Source: Bacteriovoracaceae bacterium (GTDB lineage: Bacteria; Bdellovibrionota; Bacteriovoracia; Bacteriovoracales; Bacteriovoracaceae). From it: 64,000 nt of DNA. The first letter of the stretch is position 1. Each line of letters starts with the position of its first letter. Position numbers and translations under genes: made by a program. Under the pieces are notes generated by a model, which saw only the letters and a list, made by a program, of their open reading frames with translations, ran no database searches and was not told the origin of the DNA. This document shows positions 35,170 through 43,864 of the stretch, piece by piece. The stretch lies in contig JAHDBN010000003.1 in assembly GCA_020630335.1 (NCBI GenBank), positions 62,001-126,000 of the forward strand, read 5' to 3'.

Positions 35170-35619
35170 TTATTTCTTTAAAAACTCTAATGCCTGTTGA
35201 TACTTCTTTTTATTTTCAGACTCTACTAGATATTGATATGAACTACATGAATTAATTCTAACTAATTTATTTTTTGAATCTAAAAATAAAATAACACTTT
35301 CTTCTTTTCCAAGCCTCACTTCTTGCCCGCACATAGCAAAATTATTACCACCTCTAACAAATAAAACATCATTGAGTAAAAAATTCTCAGGTAAAAAACT
35401 AGTATCGTATTCACCTGTTACAATTTTATTTCCTTTGAAAATATCAACAATCTGTAATGATTGATAATTTGAATTATCATCAATATAAGAATTTAATGCT
35501 TTCGCTTCAATTATATATTTAGAGTTTTTAATAAGTTCTTTTAACTTGGGAGGATGAGCGCAAGAACAAGTAAATGCTTGTAGAGTAAAAAGTGATAAAA
35601 GAAGTAATAAAGTTTTCAT
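35170..35619 (-). CDS. Secreted NTR/TIMP-like cysteine-containing protein
   Basis: A 149-residue protein with a signal peptide ending near TC|SCAHP. The mature N-terminus begins with Cys-Ser-Cys, then ELIKNSKYIIEAKALN and a VDIFKGN strand. This is the layout of bacterial proteins related to the netrin/TIMP (NTR) fold: N-terminal C-x-C, a strand ending in VFKG, and later cysteines (near residues 97 and 124). Such proteins are not proven protease inhibitors in bacteria. The gene is convergent with the large metalloprotease gene and divergent from a LysR regulator. Confidence 0.65.
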   Translation of the reverse strand: MKTLLLLLSLFTLQAFTCSCAHPPKLKELIKNSKYIIEAKALNSYIDDNSNYQSLQIVDIFKGNKIVTGEYDTSFLPENFLLNDVLFVRGGNNFAMCGQEVRLGKEESVILFLDSKNKLVRINSCSSYQYLVESENKKKYQQALEFLKK

Positions 35620-35660
35620 AAAGATCCTTTGTTCCAGCCGACTTATACGGCATGAATTAT

Positions 35661-35677
35661 TTATAGTTCAACTATAA
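35661..35677. promoter_or_regulatory. Palindromic LysR-type binding site candidate
   Basis: TTATAGT-TCA-ACTATAA is a perfect 7-bp dyad matching the T-N11-A style of LysR boxes. It lies between the divergent NTR-like and LysR genes. One half (TCAACTATAAGT) recurs exactly at 30682-30693 before the beta-barrel/metalloprotease operon. Confidence 0.55.
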
Positions 35678-35725
35678 GTGAAAAAGCTTTACGAACGAAT
35701 TTAAATATAATAAACATATTATTAA

Positions 35726-36601
35726 ATGAAACTTAATAATATTGATTATAATAAACTCAAGTATTTGAGTGTTTTAGCAGAAGAACAAAGCTTAAAAAAA
35801 GCCTCAGAAGTTGTGGGTGTAACGAATTCTGCGATGCATCAATCGGTTAAAAAATTAGAGTCAGAAATTAATGAAACTCTCTTCTTTCGTTCAGGAAACT
35901 CTTATATTCCTACAGATGCATGTAAAAACTTATTACAATTTTTTCATGAATTTGAAATTCATTTTACCAACTTTTTAGATTCAGCTGATGACGATAAAAT
36001 ATCAGGTGCAATTAAAATTGGTTTACCTATTAACTTTTCAAAGAATGTTTTTAATAAGGTATTAAAGGAATATTTTGCTCATTACCCTAGAGTAAGCTTT
36101 CAAGTAAAAACTGGAAAATCCAATGACTTAGCAGAGATGGTTTTAAATTTTGATTTAGATCTTGCATTTATTGATGAAGGGTCAATGTCAAAACTTTCAG
36201 ATAAATTATTAGAAAAACATGCTTATAAAGAAGTTTTAGAGTTATGTTGTTCAAAAGATTTTTATACGCAGTTTGTTAGAGGTGAGAAGCTAAATTTGGC
36301 AGAGCTTCCTCATATTGCCTACTCTGAATCGTTAGGCTTATTAAAGCGTTGGTATAGTAAAAATCGCTTGAAGTTCAAAGAACCAAAAACATTGCATATC
36401 ATTGATAACCTTGAAACAATTAAACAATATGTTTCAGATGGTTTTGGAATCGCTGTTCTTCCTAATAATTTCTTAAAAACAGATCCCAGCCTTAGAATTT
36501 TAAAAAAAGACTCGCGTGGAATACAAAATAATGTCGTTATGATTCAGAATTTAGATTATATTCCAAGCAATCAGGTTAAAAAACTATTAGAATTTATTTA
36601 G
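35726..36601 (+). CDS. LysR-family transcriptional regulator
   Basis: A 291-residue regulator. The N-terminal winged HTH shows the LysR pattern: LKYLSVLAEEQSLKKASEVVGVTNSAMHQSVKKLE (given in pieces: A-x-S-x2-A-S near 15-21, VTNSAMHQSVKKLE near 31-44). A C-terminal effector domain (about 95-290) starts ISGAIKIGLP. A TATAAT at 35706-35711 would place transcription start a few bases before the ATG, so the leader is very short and no ribosome binding site is seen. It is divergent from the NTR-like gene with a palindrome between. Confidence 0.88.
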   Translation: MKLNNIDYNKLKYLSVLAEEQSLKKASEVVGVTNSAMHQSVKKLESEINETLFFRSGNSYIPTDACKNLLQFFHEFEIHFTNFLDSADDDKISGAIKIGLPINFSKNVFNKVLKEYFAHYPRVSFQVKTGKSNDLAEMVLNFDLDLAFIDEGSMSKLSDKLLEKHAYKEVLELCCSKDFYTQFVRGEKLNLAELPHIAYSESLGLLKRWYSKNRLKFKEPKTLHIIDNLETIKQYVSDGFGIAVLPNNFLKTDPSLRILKKDSRGIQNNVVMIQNLDYIPSNQVKKLLEFI

Positions 36602-36604
36602 ATT

Positions 36605-37276
36605 TTATTCCTTGGAATTCTTTGGGCATCTTTTTTGATAAAAATATGGATCTCTAATTTTTCTTATTAAATTTCTCATTCTATTTTTTCTAAAAAGAAT
36701 TTTTGAAAATTCCATTTCTCCAAGTAAGTAAAGAAGATCTGTCTCTATTGCTAATAACTCAGGAGTATATTTATCTAGGCATTTTTTATTTTTGGCATTC
36801 TTTTTTGTGTGCAGAAAAAAGACATTAGTAATACCAATCAAATCTGTAACGAATCTTTTAATTGAACTTCTAGTTGAAATATTTTCATTTGGAAGTATTT
36901 TAAATGATTTCTCACCATTCTTTAAAAACGCCATATAAAGATCTAGGGAAGGATATCTTTTTTTAGAGTTACATACTGAGTAATATATAGAATCACTAAT
37001 AGTAGCTCCCTCTATACCAATAAGGTGACTTATTAGAGTTTGATTTAAGTAGAAGTGATAATTCTCTTTTTCATCTTTGTGTATTCTTAGTTCTTCTCTT
37101 CCAAGGCATCTCGTTAATCTATGTTGCATTTTTTCTGTTTTGCTAACTCTTTTGTTTATAGTACCTTTAGAGTTAAAAGAGTCATGATTTTTAACTTGGT
37201 GTTTATGATGTGGATGAGCTGAGACATTAAGAGAAAAATACAATGAACCGATAAGTATAATATTGATAAGTTTCAT
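36605..37276 (-). CDS. Secreted protein with His-rich N-terminus
   Basis: A 223-residue protein with a signal peptide (about residues 1-20) followed immediately by HPHHKHQVKNH, a possible metal-binding stretch exposed at the mature N-terminus. The rest is basic and helical with four well-spaced cysteines (near residues 57, 107, 165, 217). No family is recognised. It is convergent with the LysR gene (3 bases between stops) and divergent from tatC. Confidence 0.65.
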   Translation of the reverse strand: MKLINIILIGSLYFSLNVSAHPHHKHQVKNHDSFNSKGTINKRVSKTEKMQHRLTRCLGREELRIHKDEKENYHFYLNQTLISHLIGIEGATISDSIYYSVCNSKKRYPSLDLYMAFLKNGEKSFKILPNENISTRSSIKRFVTDLIGITNVFFLHTKKNAKNKKCLDKYTPELLAIETDLLYLLGEMEFSKILFRKNRMRNLIRKIRDPYFYQKRCPKNSKE

Positions 37277-37322
37277 ACTTATTAGTTTAAGATGAAATAA
37301 AAGGAATATATAGAGGCCATTA

Positions 37323-38066
37323 GTGAAAGAGATGAGTTTTTCTGATCATTTAACCGAGTTAAGAAGTACGATGATACGCATTTTATTAATTTGGGGAATT
37401 GCATTTATGGTATGCTATGCATTTGGTGATAAAATTGCTGATTTCTTATTAATCCCACTTAGAAATGCATTGAATGGTGAAGGAGAAATTGTTTTTCTTG
37501 AAATCTTCGATAAAGTCTTAGCTAAATTCCAGCTTGGATTCTGGTCAGGTATTATTTTTTCATCGCCTTTATGGTTTTATGAGCTATGGAAATTTATTAA
37601 ACCTGCGATGTATGAAAAAGAAGTTAAAGTTGTAAGGCCTTTTATTCTTGTAGGCTTTATCCTTTTTGTTTTAGGAATTTTATTTGGATATTATATTGCA
37701 TTTCCTTTTGCTTTTGATTTGATTTTAAATTTTGATATTTCTACGGTCGAAGAGATTAAAGCAAGTATTAATTTAAGATCTTATCTTGTCATGTTTTCTA
37801 AAATCTTATTGTTTCTAGGAGTTTTGTTTCAGCTGCCCAATCTGATGTTGGTTCTAGGTTTTATGGGAATCGTAACGAAGCAATCACTTGCAGCAATTAG
37901 ATCATATGTTTATGTAGGCTTCGCTGTTGTTTCTGCAATGTTAACTCCACCAGATCCGACAACTTTACTTCTACTATGGGTTCCCTTAGTTTCATTGTAC
38001 GAATTAGGTATCTTGGGAGTGAGTTTTATTGTTCATCCTTACCTGAAAAAAAAACATATGTCTTAA
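37323..38066 (+). CDS. tatC: Sec-independent protein translocase TatC
   Basis: A 247-residue membrane protein with six hydrophobic helices, the core receptor of twin-arginine translocation. Diagnostic segments are FSDHLTELRSTMIR at the N-terminus, SSPLWFYELWKFIKPAMYEKE after helix 2, and SAMLTPPDPTTLLLLWVPL in the later helices. The start is GTG at 37323 with an AGAGG site; ATG three codons later is an alternative. No tatA or tatB gene is next to it. Confidence 0.95.
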   Translation: MKEMSFSDHLTELRSTMIRILLIWGIAFMVCYAFGDKIADFLLIPLRNALNGEGEIVFLEIFDKVLAKFQLGFWSGIIFSSPLWFYELWKFIKPAMYEKEVKVVRPFILVGFILFVLGILFGYYIAFPFAFDLILNFDISTVEEIKASINLRSYLVMFSKILLFLGVLFQLPNLMLVLGFMGIVTKQSLAAIRSYVYVGFAVVSAMLTPPDPTTLLLLWVPLVSLYELGILGVSFIVHPYLKKKHMS

Positions 38067-38243
38067 AAAGAGCGTTTGATGTTCGGCATTATTTTTTAAT
38101 TTGTGTAATTTAAATTTGCCAATTTCTGTTGGTGTTATAAACCCTTATCCAACTAGATAGCTTTGAAGAATGTGAAAAAACTTATAGTTAAAGTTTCTGG
38201 TAAAATTAATCGATTAGTAAGAAATAAGTAAGGAAGGAATACT

Positions 38244-39692
38244 ATGAGATTTTCATTTTGGATTTTATTTATTAATCTAATTCTTTTTGTTTCGTGTAAT
38301 CAAAATGCATACTTGGTTGAAGGAGGTTCAATTAGCCCCTTTGTTGATTTATCTGATATTTCTAGCATTGTAACTCCAGGTACTCACAATTTATCTGGAA
38401 GTTGTTTGCCCAATGGAAGTGTGATTACTGTCGACTGCGGAACGGGATCCAGTGCGCCTGTTTTATGTTCTGGAGGAGCATTTACTATCCCGAGTGTATC
38501 CATTTCATCTCTTCCTGCAACTTGTTCGGTTAGTTCTACACCGCCAGGAGGTACAGCTTTATCTGATGATGAAACCACGGGAAGTCCCGTGACAACATGG
38601 CTTTTAGGACAAATAGAACTTGAGAATTATATCAATACGAATGGGGAATATACTTTTAGAAACTCTTCAAAAACTAGTCCAAACAATAATATTGTTAATA
38701 CGAGTTGGGAGATTATTCCTACTGTTTATTCCTCAAATGGTTATAATGGATCTAGTAGTACTTCTGGTACAGGAGAGATATTTTCTTTTTTAGCTCCAGT
38801 TGTAGATGTTACACAGCCTACAAATCTGTATGATACTTGTGACACAGATAGCACACTGTATGAGGTAGAGAGTGGTGCATATAATGTAAATGAATTAACA
38901 AGCCTAGAGTTTAGTGGATTTTGGGTAGAAGGTGGAGGTGGAACGATAGATCAAAGTTTAGGTTCTGTCGTTGGGGGGATTTTTATTTATGATTCATTAG
39001 CAGCTACGCCAATTCAAACATTTGTTGAGTCGACTTTAGATGCTCAGGGAGTTGTTTATTCTAGTGTTTCTGTGACGGTTTCAAATACTTTTCCTTACTT
39101 GAGTTTAAATATTTTAGGACTCCAACCCATAAGTACAACATTAGGAATACGATTTCCGAATATCAGTTATTCAATTAGAGGAACGGGTGAAAGCTCAGGC
39201 GGACTAGGTTCATTACCAGGTGAAGGGCTCTCCTACTTAATTGCATTTGTGAATAGTTTTGAGGATTTCTCTAATTGCTCCGCGGGAGTGACAACAATTT
39301 CTGGTGCTAATCATGATTTTACTCTTAAGATGACTACAACAGATAATTTAGGGAATACTGTGACTACTCACTCTTTGTTTTGGCTAAGAGACAACTATCT
39401 AGGTGTATTGATACCCGGTGCTGATATAAGTGTTAGTGGAACAATTTTAAATCTTAATGATGACAGTGTATCTATTTTAGATTCATCTCCTCCAGATACG
39501 GTTTATGATGATTTCTATCTAGATATTAATGCTGATGGTACAGATGATTACAATCAGACGACAACTCCAGGGTTTGTGCATGATTATGTTTTACCTGGAA
39601 GCTATTCAGGAAAGTATTCAATCGATGATGCTGATTATTGGGGAATGGGATCAGGGGAAGTCTTTTCAGAATATATAATAAATATTCCTTAA
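38244..39692 (+). CDS. Lipoprotein with SGxC module
   Basis: A 482-residue lipoprotein (lipobox LFVSC near residue 18). Residues about 47-95 repeat the module seen at 19434: LSGSCLPNGSVITVDCGTGS against ISGSCIPDGATVVVDCGAGS, ending with LPATC versus FPATC. The remaining 380 residues are Ser/Thr/Gly-rich beta structure with few charges, ending in an acidic DIN-ADG-TDDY region that could bind calcium. Surface exposure is likely. The AACTTATAGTT before it resembles the LysR-site half, reversed. A GGAAGG-type site precedes the ATG. Confidence 0.75.
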   Translation: MRFSFWILFINLILFVSCNQNAYLVEGGSISPFVDLSDISSIVTPGTHNLSGSCLPNGSVITVDCGTGSSAPVLCSGGAFTIPSVSISSLPATCSVSSTPPGGTALSDDETTGSPVTTWLLGQIELENYINTNGEYTFRNSSKTSPNNNIVNTSWEIIPTVYSSNGYNGSSSTSGTGEIFSFLAPVVDVTQPTNLYDTCDTDSTLYEVESGAYNVNELTSLEFSGFWVEGGGGTIDQSLGSVVGGIFIYDSLAATPIQTFVESTLDAQGVVYSSVSVTVSNTFPYLSLNILGLQPISTTLGIRFPNISYSIRGTGESSGGLGSLPGEGLSYLIAFVNSFEDFSNCSAGVTTISGANHDFTLKMTTTDNLGNTVTTHSLFWLRDNYLGVLIPGADISVSGTILNLNDDSVSILDSSPPDTVYDDFYLDINADGTDDYNQTTTPGFVHDYVLPGSYSGKYSIDDADYWGMGSGEVFSEYIINIP

Positions 39693-40088
39693 GTTAGAAA
39701 AAATAGTAAGGATTATCAAGTTTTAGTAAATTGGATGATTTTACTTCAAAAGTTATGAGGAGCAGTTTAGGGATTCATTTCAATTATGCTTGAGGGGGCT
39801 TCTTGAGAATTGAAGATTTCTTTTAGGATTACTACTATATATAGAGAGCTTCACAAAATTGATAAGATCTGAGTAGTACTTTAAGATTCACTGTTGTAGG
39901 GTGGAAGTAGTGGAGTGAATTCTTACTAGGGTTTTAAATTACTAAATTTTCCTGATTCACTCTTTATTTGCCAATTTTTCAAGGCAGAAATTTTCAATTT
40001 TTTTAGCTTATCTCAAATCTAGAGCATCCTTTAGAGCTTTTGATGTTTTTTAATAAACTTCAATGGAAGTGATTTTAAAATAGAATAG
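39693..40088. other. Gene-free intergenic region (396 bases)
   Basis: No frame longer than about 12 codons with a credible start is seen, and I find no tRNA-like fold, strong hairpin or repeat. It is AT-rich and probably holds the promoter of the poly-Thr lipoprotein gene, but no clear -35/-10 pair stands out. Confidence 0.5.
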
Positions 40089-41477
40089 ATGAAAACTTTA
40101 AAACTTATTTCTTTATTTCTATTTATATTTCTTAGTTCGTGTGGACAGAACACAAATGTTTTAGTTTTTGATGGCATCGGTTTTAAAGGCTTAGAAAAAA
40201 AAGAAACTGATAATAGCTTTCAATCCTTAGGATGCGCGCCAACTCATAAAGAAGTACATTTGTCTGGCTTTTGTTCAAAAGAAAATTCAATCATTGATAT
40301 TTCGAGTACCGATATGCTTCCTAGTAGTGTGAGTTGTGATTGTGTCAGTGGAGAGTATAGGTGTGGAGGAGTAGTCTTTCCAGGAAATTTAAGAAATGGT
40401 TTGAGTCCAAAAATATCTATCAAAATATCTGATGATGAAAAGGTAGAAGAGATTTCAGAAAGTATTAAGATTTGTGCCAATGATTTAAGAGTTTCCAAAG
40501 TTGTTGATGTGACTGAACCTATGGTTGGAGATCTTATTGAATATACAATTAGAATTGAAAACTTTGGGCCTGGAGATATAACAAACTTTAGTCTTAAAGA
40601 TATTTTACCTTCTGGTATTAACTACGAAACTCATTCTGACCAGCAAGGAACTTATAATCCTACTTCTGGTCGTTGGGTTGTTGATCGCTTAGATATAAAG
40701 GATAGTTTTGAATTAAATATTCAAGCGAAAGTTGATATTGGGACAGAAGGTGAAGTTATCACTAATATTATTACTGATATAGAGATGGATTCTGAAGATT
40801 CTTCTAGAGGTGATGATTTAGAAGAAAGTATTTCAGTATTTAAACCAGTACCGACAACTACGACTACAACTACGACTACGACTACGACTACAACTACAAC
40901 TACAACTACAACTACAACTACAACTACAACTACAACTACAACTACGACTACAACTACGACTACAACTACGACTACAACTACAACTACAACTACAACTACA
41001 ACTACAACTACAACTACAACTACAACTACGACTACAATGCGAGGTTGTGGTGGAGGTTTATGTACAACGACGACAACAACTAGTACTACTAGGACCACAC
41101 AATGTCGAACTATGTGGGTTCAGCCTAGCCAAATAACAGTTGATTCAGGAAGGTTCGTAGGGAATGGACGATGGATTGTTTCACCAACAGAAACGATCAC
41201 AGCGAATATTCAAGTTCCTTCTAATACTAAAAGCTATAGAGTTTGGATAGAAAGTGGTTTTGGAAGATCTTCAGAAGCTTGGCTTGCAAATGGATCGAGT
41301 GAAGAAACAATTACTTGTTTTCCGAATTCAGATAATACTAGATATTCTTGTACAGGAACTACAGCGCCAATAACAGAAAATGCGATTAAATGGTTTGAGA
41401 TTGATCATCCTTCATGTGAAAGTCCACCTTGTACTAGGGTTTGGCTCGAGTATTCTACCTGTGAACTTGAAGATTAG
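40089..41477 (+). CDS. Lipoprotein with DUF11-like domain and 61-residue poly-Thr tract
   Basis: A 462-residue lipoprotein (lipobox LSSC near residue 18). Order of parts: a diverged SGxC-type module (HLSGFCSKENS), a DUF11-like beta domain (about 140-250; VGDLIEYTIRIENFGPGD), then residues 256-316 all Thr, then MRGCGGGLC and a second small Thr/Ser run. The C-terminal domain of about 120 residues has several cysteines and many Trp/Arg (CRTMWVQPSQ, KSYRVWIESGFGRSS). The same DUF11-then-Thr order occurs at 19434. The Thr tract may be a mucin-like stalk exposing the C-terminal domain; glycosylation is speculation. Start lacks a clear ribosome binding site. Confidence 0.8.
   Translation: MKTLKLISLFLFIFLSSCGQNTNVLVFDGIGFKGLEKKETDNSFQSLGCAPTHKEVHLSGFCSKENSIIDISSTDMLPSSVSCDCVSGEYRCGGVVFPGNLRNGLSPKISIKISDDEKVEEISESIKICANDLRVSKVVDVTEPMVGDLIEYTIRIENFGPGDITNFSLKDILPSGINYETHSDQQGTYNPTSGRWVVDRLDIKDSFELNIQAKVDIGTEGEVITNIITDIEMDSEDSSRGDDLEESISVFKPVPTTTTTTTTTTTTTTTTTTTTTTTTTTTTTTTTTTTTTTTTTTTTTTTTTTTTTTTTTTTTTMRGCGGGLCTTTTTTSTTRTTQCRTMWVQPSQITVDSGRFVGNGRWIVSPTETITANIQVPSNTKSYRVWIESGFGRSSEAWLANGSSEETITCFPNSDNTRYSCTGTTAPITENAIKWFEIDHPSCESPPCTRVWLEYSTCELED
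40854..41036 (+). repeat. Hexanucleotide tandem repeat (ACTACR), 61 Thr codons
   Basis: A 183-base run alternates ACT with ACA or ACG without interruption, about 30 copies of a 6-base unit. It encodes Thr only. Changes by whole units keep the frame, so strains can vary in stalk length without losing the protein. Confidence 0.95.
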
Positions 41478-42304
41478 GTGAGGCTTAATAGTATCTCTCT
41501 TGTTATCTTAGAGACAAAACAATCAGAATTTCCAGTTGGATCTAAGTTAGGGGCAAGTTCAACAATATCTGCTCCGACAAAGTTTTTTTGATTTAAAATT
41601 TTAAGAATTTTCATGAAATTATTAAAACTCTCTCCTCCAGCTTCAGGGGTTCCGGTGCCAGGAATAAAAGAAGGGTCAAAGAAATCAACATCTAAAGTAA
41701 GATAAATGGGTTGAGAGTCTGGAACATCCTTAAGAGTTGAAAGTAGATCTTCTAGATTTAAAATAAGACTCTTTGCTTCTCTCATTAACTTATATTCTTC
41801 TTGAGTTCCAGACCTGATTCCATATTGAATAAATCCTTGTTCTGGCCCTAAAAGATCTAAGGTTCTTTTCATTATACAAGCATGAGAATCTGGAGTTCCT
41901 AAATAAGTATCTCTTAAATCTGCATGAGCATCTAGTTGAAGAATGAGTAAATCTTCAAACGTTTCAAGATATGCTTTTATAGGCATAATTGAAATAGAAT
42001 GCTCACCTCCTAGAGTTACGAGAGGTGATGTTTTTAAATCTTTTTCGATTAAAGCTTCAAACTCATCTTTTAAGCTTGAAAAGTTTTCAGACTCAATATT
42101 ACCTAAATCGAAAATACTTTTTCCTTCTAAGTTTTTGTCTAAATAAGGAGAATATGTTTCTAAATTATCACTCGCTGCTCTAATGGCATCTGGTCCTAGA
42201 CGAGCACCTTTTCTATAACAAGCGGTTCCATCAAAGTTAATACCAAGAAGATAAATACCTTCATCATTTTGTAATTCTACTTTTTTTGACTCTAAAAAAT
42301 TCAT
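41474..42304 (-). CDS. speB: Agmatinase (ureohydrolase family)
   Basis: A 276-residue arginase/agmatinase-family enzyme. The manganese site is intact: GGEHSIS, DAHADLRD and DVDFFDPSFIPGTGTPEAGG. The family also contains arginases and related hydrolases; pairing with spermidine synthase suggests agmatine to putrescine. It overlaps the upstream speE gene by one base on the same strand and converges with the poly-Thr lipoprotein by 4 bases. No arginine decarboxylase gene is in the window. Confidence 0.92.
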   Translation of the reverse strand: MNFLESKKVELQNDEGIYLLGINFDGTACYRKGARLGPDAIRAASDNLETYSPYLDKNLEGKSIFDLGNIESENFSSLKDEFEALIEKDLKTSPLVTLGGEHSISIMPIKAYLETFEDLLILQLDAHADLRDTYLGTPDSHACIMKRTLDLLGPEQGFIQYGIRSGTQEEYKLMREAKSLILNLEDLLSTLKDVPDSQPIYLTLDVDFFDPSFIPGTGTPEAGGESFNNFMKILKILNQKNFVGADIVELAPNLDPTGNSDCFVSKITREILLSLT

Positions 42305-43158
42305 TATAATCCAATTTTTCTTTTATGAAGGTTTGAAAGTTGAAAGGCCCCAATGTGCCAATCTGTGTTATACCACTTTAGACTTCTTTCTAAGTTCTTC
42401 ATTTGTAAAATTTTAGATCTCACAAGGTTTGTTGGTTGATATTTTTTAGAACTAAATCCAAAAGTCCAATATACCCCTGGATAAATTAACATGGGAGCAT
42501 AGAAGGATTTAACGATAGGGAATGCCTTTTTCATATTTGAATAAATCTTTTTAATTCCGTATTCATCAAGAAATGGATTCTCTGTTTGGTTAATCATAAT
42601 TCCATCATCTTTTAGTGACTCATAAACGTTTTTATAAAACTTTTCAGTAAATAGGCCAGCAGCAAAATCTTCAGGATCAGTTGAATCGATGACGATAATA
42701 TCATAATGATTTTTTTTTGATTGAATAAATTCTATACCATCAGTTGTATGAACATTAACTCTGGGATCGTTAAGGCCTGATGTGCACTCAGGGAAGAATT
42801 TTTTTGAAACTTCAATGACTCGTTCGTCTATTTCTACAAGGTCTATTGATGTAATATCACTATGTTTAACATACTCTCTGACAACACCACCATCACCTCC
42901 ACCAATGACTAAAACATTCTCAACTTCAGGCTTACACATATAGGGTACATGAGAGACAACTTCGTGATAAACAAATTCATCAGCTTGAGAGACCATGGTT
43001 TTATTATCAAGAAGAAGAAGTTTTCCAACACTATGAGTATCAAGAACTTTAATGTTTTGATATTTTGATTGTTCTTCATGAAGCAATTGCTTAACTTTAA
43101 AACCAGTCATGTGAGAGTTAAAGTAAGAAATTTCACTGAACCATTGATCTTTATGCAT
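42304..43158 (-). CDS. speE: Spermidine synthase
   Basis: A 284-residue polyamine aminopropyltransferase. VLVIGGGDGGVVREYVKH is the cofactor-binding motif, DLVEIDERVIEVSKKFFP follows, and IIVIDSTDPEDFAAGLFTE is the catalytic stretch with the general-base Asp. It transfers an aminopropyl group from decarboxylated SAM to putrescine. An AGGAG site lies 9 bases before the start. It forms an operon with speB. Confidence 0.95.
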   Translation of the reverse strand: MHKDQWFSEISYFNSHMTGFKVKQLLHEEQSKYQNIKVLDTHSVGKLLLLDNKTMVSQADEFVYHEVVSHVPYMCKPEVENVLVIGGGDGGVVREYVKHSDITSIDLVEIDERVIEVSKKFFPECTSGLNDPRVNVHTTDGIEFIQSKKNHYDIIVIDSTDPEDFAAGLFTEKFYKNVYESLKDDGIMINQTENPFLDEYGIKKIYSNMKKAFPIVKSFYAPMLIYPGVYWTFGFSSKKYQPTNLVRSKILQMKNLERSLKWYNTDWHIGAFQLSNLHKRKIGL

Positions 43159-43292
43159 GTAAGGTACTCCTGTAAGAATATGGCCAACACTATCTCATTT
43201 TTAAATTAACTTGCAAACCGGTGGAAGATGATCCCAATGCGGTGTGTAACTGACACTTGTCTTTTTTAAACAGCTTTTATTGGCCCTAGGAA

Positions 43293-43309
43293 TTGGCATG
43301 GGGCCTGCA
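43293..43309 (+). promoter_or_regulatory. Sigma-54-type promoter candidate
   Basis: TTGGCATGGGGCCTGCA has GG and GC exactly 10 bases apart and agrees with the -24/-12 consensus (YTGGCACGRNNNTTGCW) at all but two positions. It lies 107 bases before the DksA/TraR-like gene start, on the same strand. No other promoter stands out in the 43159-43415 gap, which also serves the divergent speE gene. Confidence 0.55.
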
Positions 43310-43415
43310 GTGTATAGGGGCAGAGAGAGTGTCCTTAGGATGAGGAATTTAGAGTCACAAAAAGTTACAGGAAGTAACTTAATCTCTCTCTCTAAAAGAA
43401 AAAAGGAGAACACTT

Positions 43416-43817
43416 ATGGATAAGAAATTTTTAAAAGAGCAGGAAGCTTACTTTTTAAAACTCATGGATGACATTAGAAATAAGATGTCCAACTTTACTG
43501 GCGCTAAATTAACTGATGGAGATGTAGTTGATCAATGCCATACCAATGACGAAAACGATAAAAATATTAAGTTAAATAAGAGAATGACGAATTTTTTAAG
43601 AAAGATTACTCATTCTTTAAGTCAGATTGAAAATAATACTTATGGAACTTGTACTGAATGTGAATGTGATATCTCTAAAGATCGTTTGCAAGCAAGGCCA
43701 ACAGCAACTCTTTGTATAGATTGTAAAGAAGCTCAAGAAGCTTATGAGAGATGTACTCATAAAAATAGAGCGATTCATCAGCTCGCTTGGGTTAATGTTT
43801 CTAATAAGATGCAGTAA
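43416..43817 (+). CDS. DksA/TraR-type C4 zinc finger protein
   Basis: A 133-residue protein. A helical N-terminal hairpin is followed by the zinc finger GTCTECECDISKDRLQARP and LCIDC: C79-x2-C82-x17-C100-x2-C103, with an extra C84. The IS..RL..RP.A.LC spacing matches the DksA/TraR family that binds RNA polymerase. The acidic coiled-coil tip of DksA is represented only by a TDGDVVD loop, so the activity may differ. It has an AAAGGAG site and a sigma-54-like promoter match upstream. Confidence 0.85.
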   Translation: MDKKFLKEQEAYFLKLMDDIRNKMSNFTGAKLTDGDVVDQCHTNDENDKNIKLNKRMTNFLRKITHSLSQIENNTYGTCTECECDISKDRLQARPTATLCIDCKEAQEAYERCTHKNRAIHQLAWVNVSNKMQ

Positions 43818-43864
43818 ATAGTTACTGCATCTACTCTTTTAAATTACTTCTCTTATTAAAGATT

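Noticed and set aside
40076-40091. Leaderless start of the lipoprotein gene at 40089
   Set aside because: A TAAAAT lies at the right distance, but no -35 box is found, so it was not called.
40854-41036. Possible CRISPR array or satellite DNA
   Set aside because: There are no spacers and the unit is 6 bases; it is a coding repeat in frame with the lipoprotein.
40721-41098. Minus-strand frame coding for poly-Val over the Thr tract
   Set aside because: It is a mirror of the ACTACR repeat; no signal, start site or conservation supports it.
43201-43413. 70-codon minus-strand frame before the DksA-like gene
   Set aside because: It covers the sigma-54-like promoter region, has no ribosome binding site and shows no recognisable sequence.
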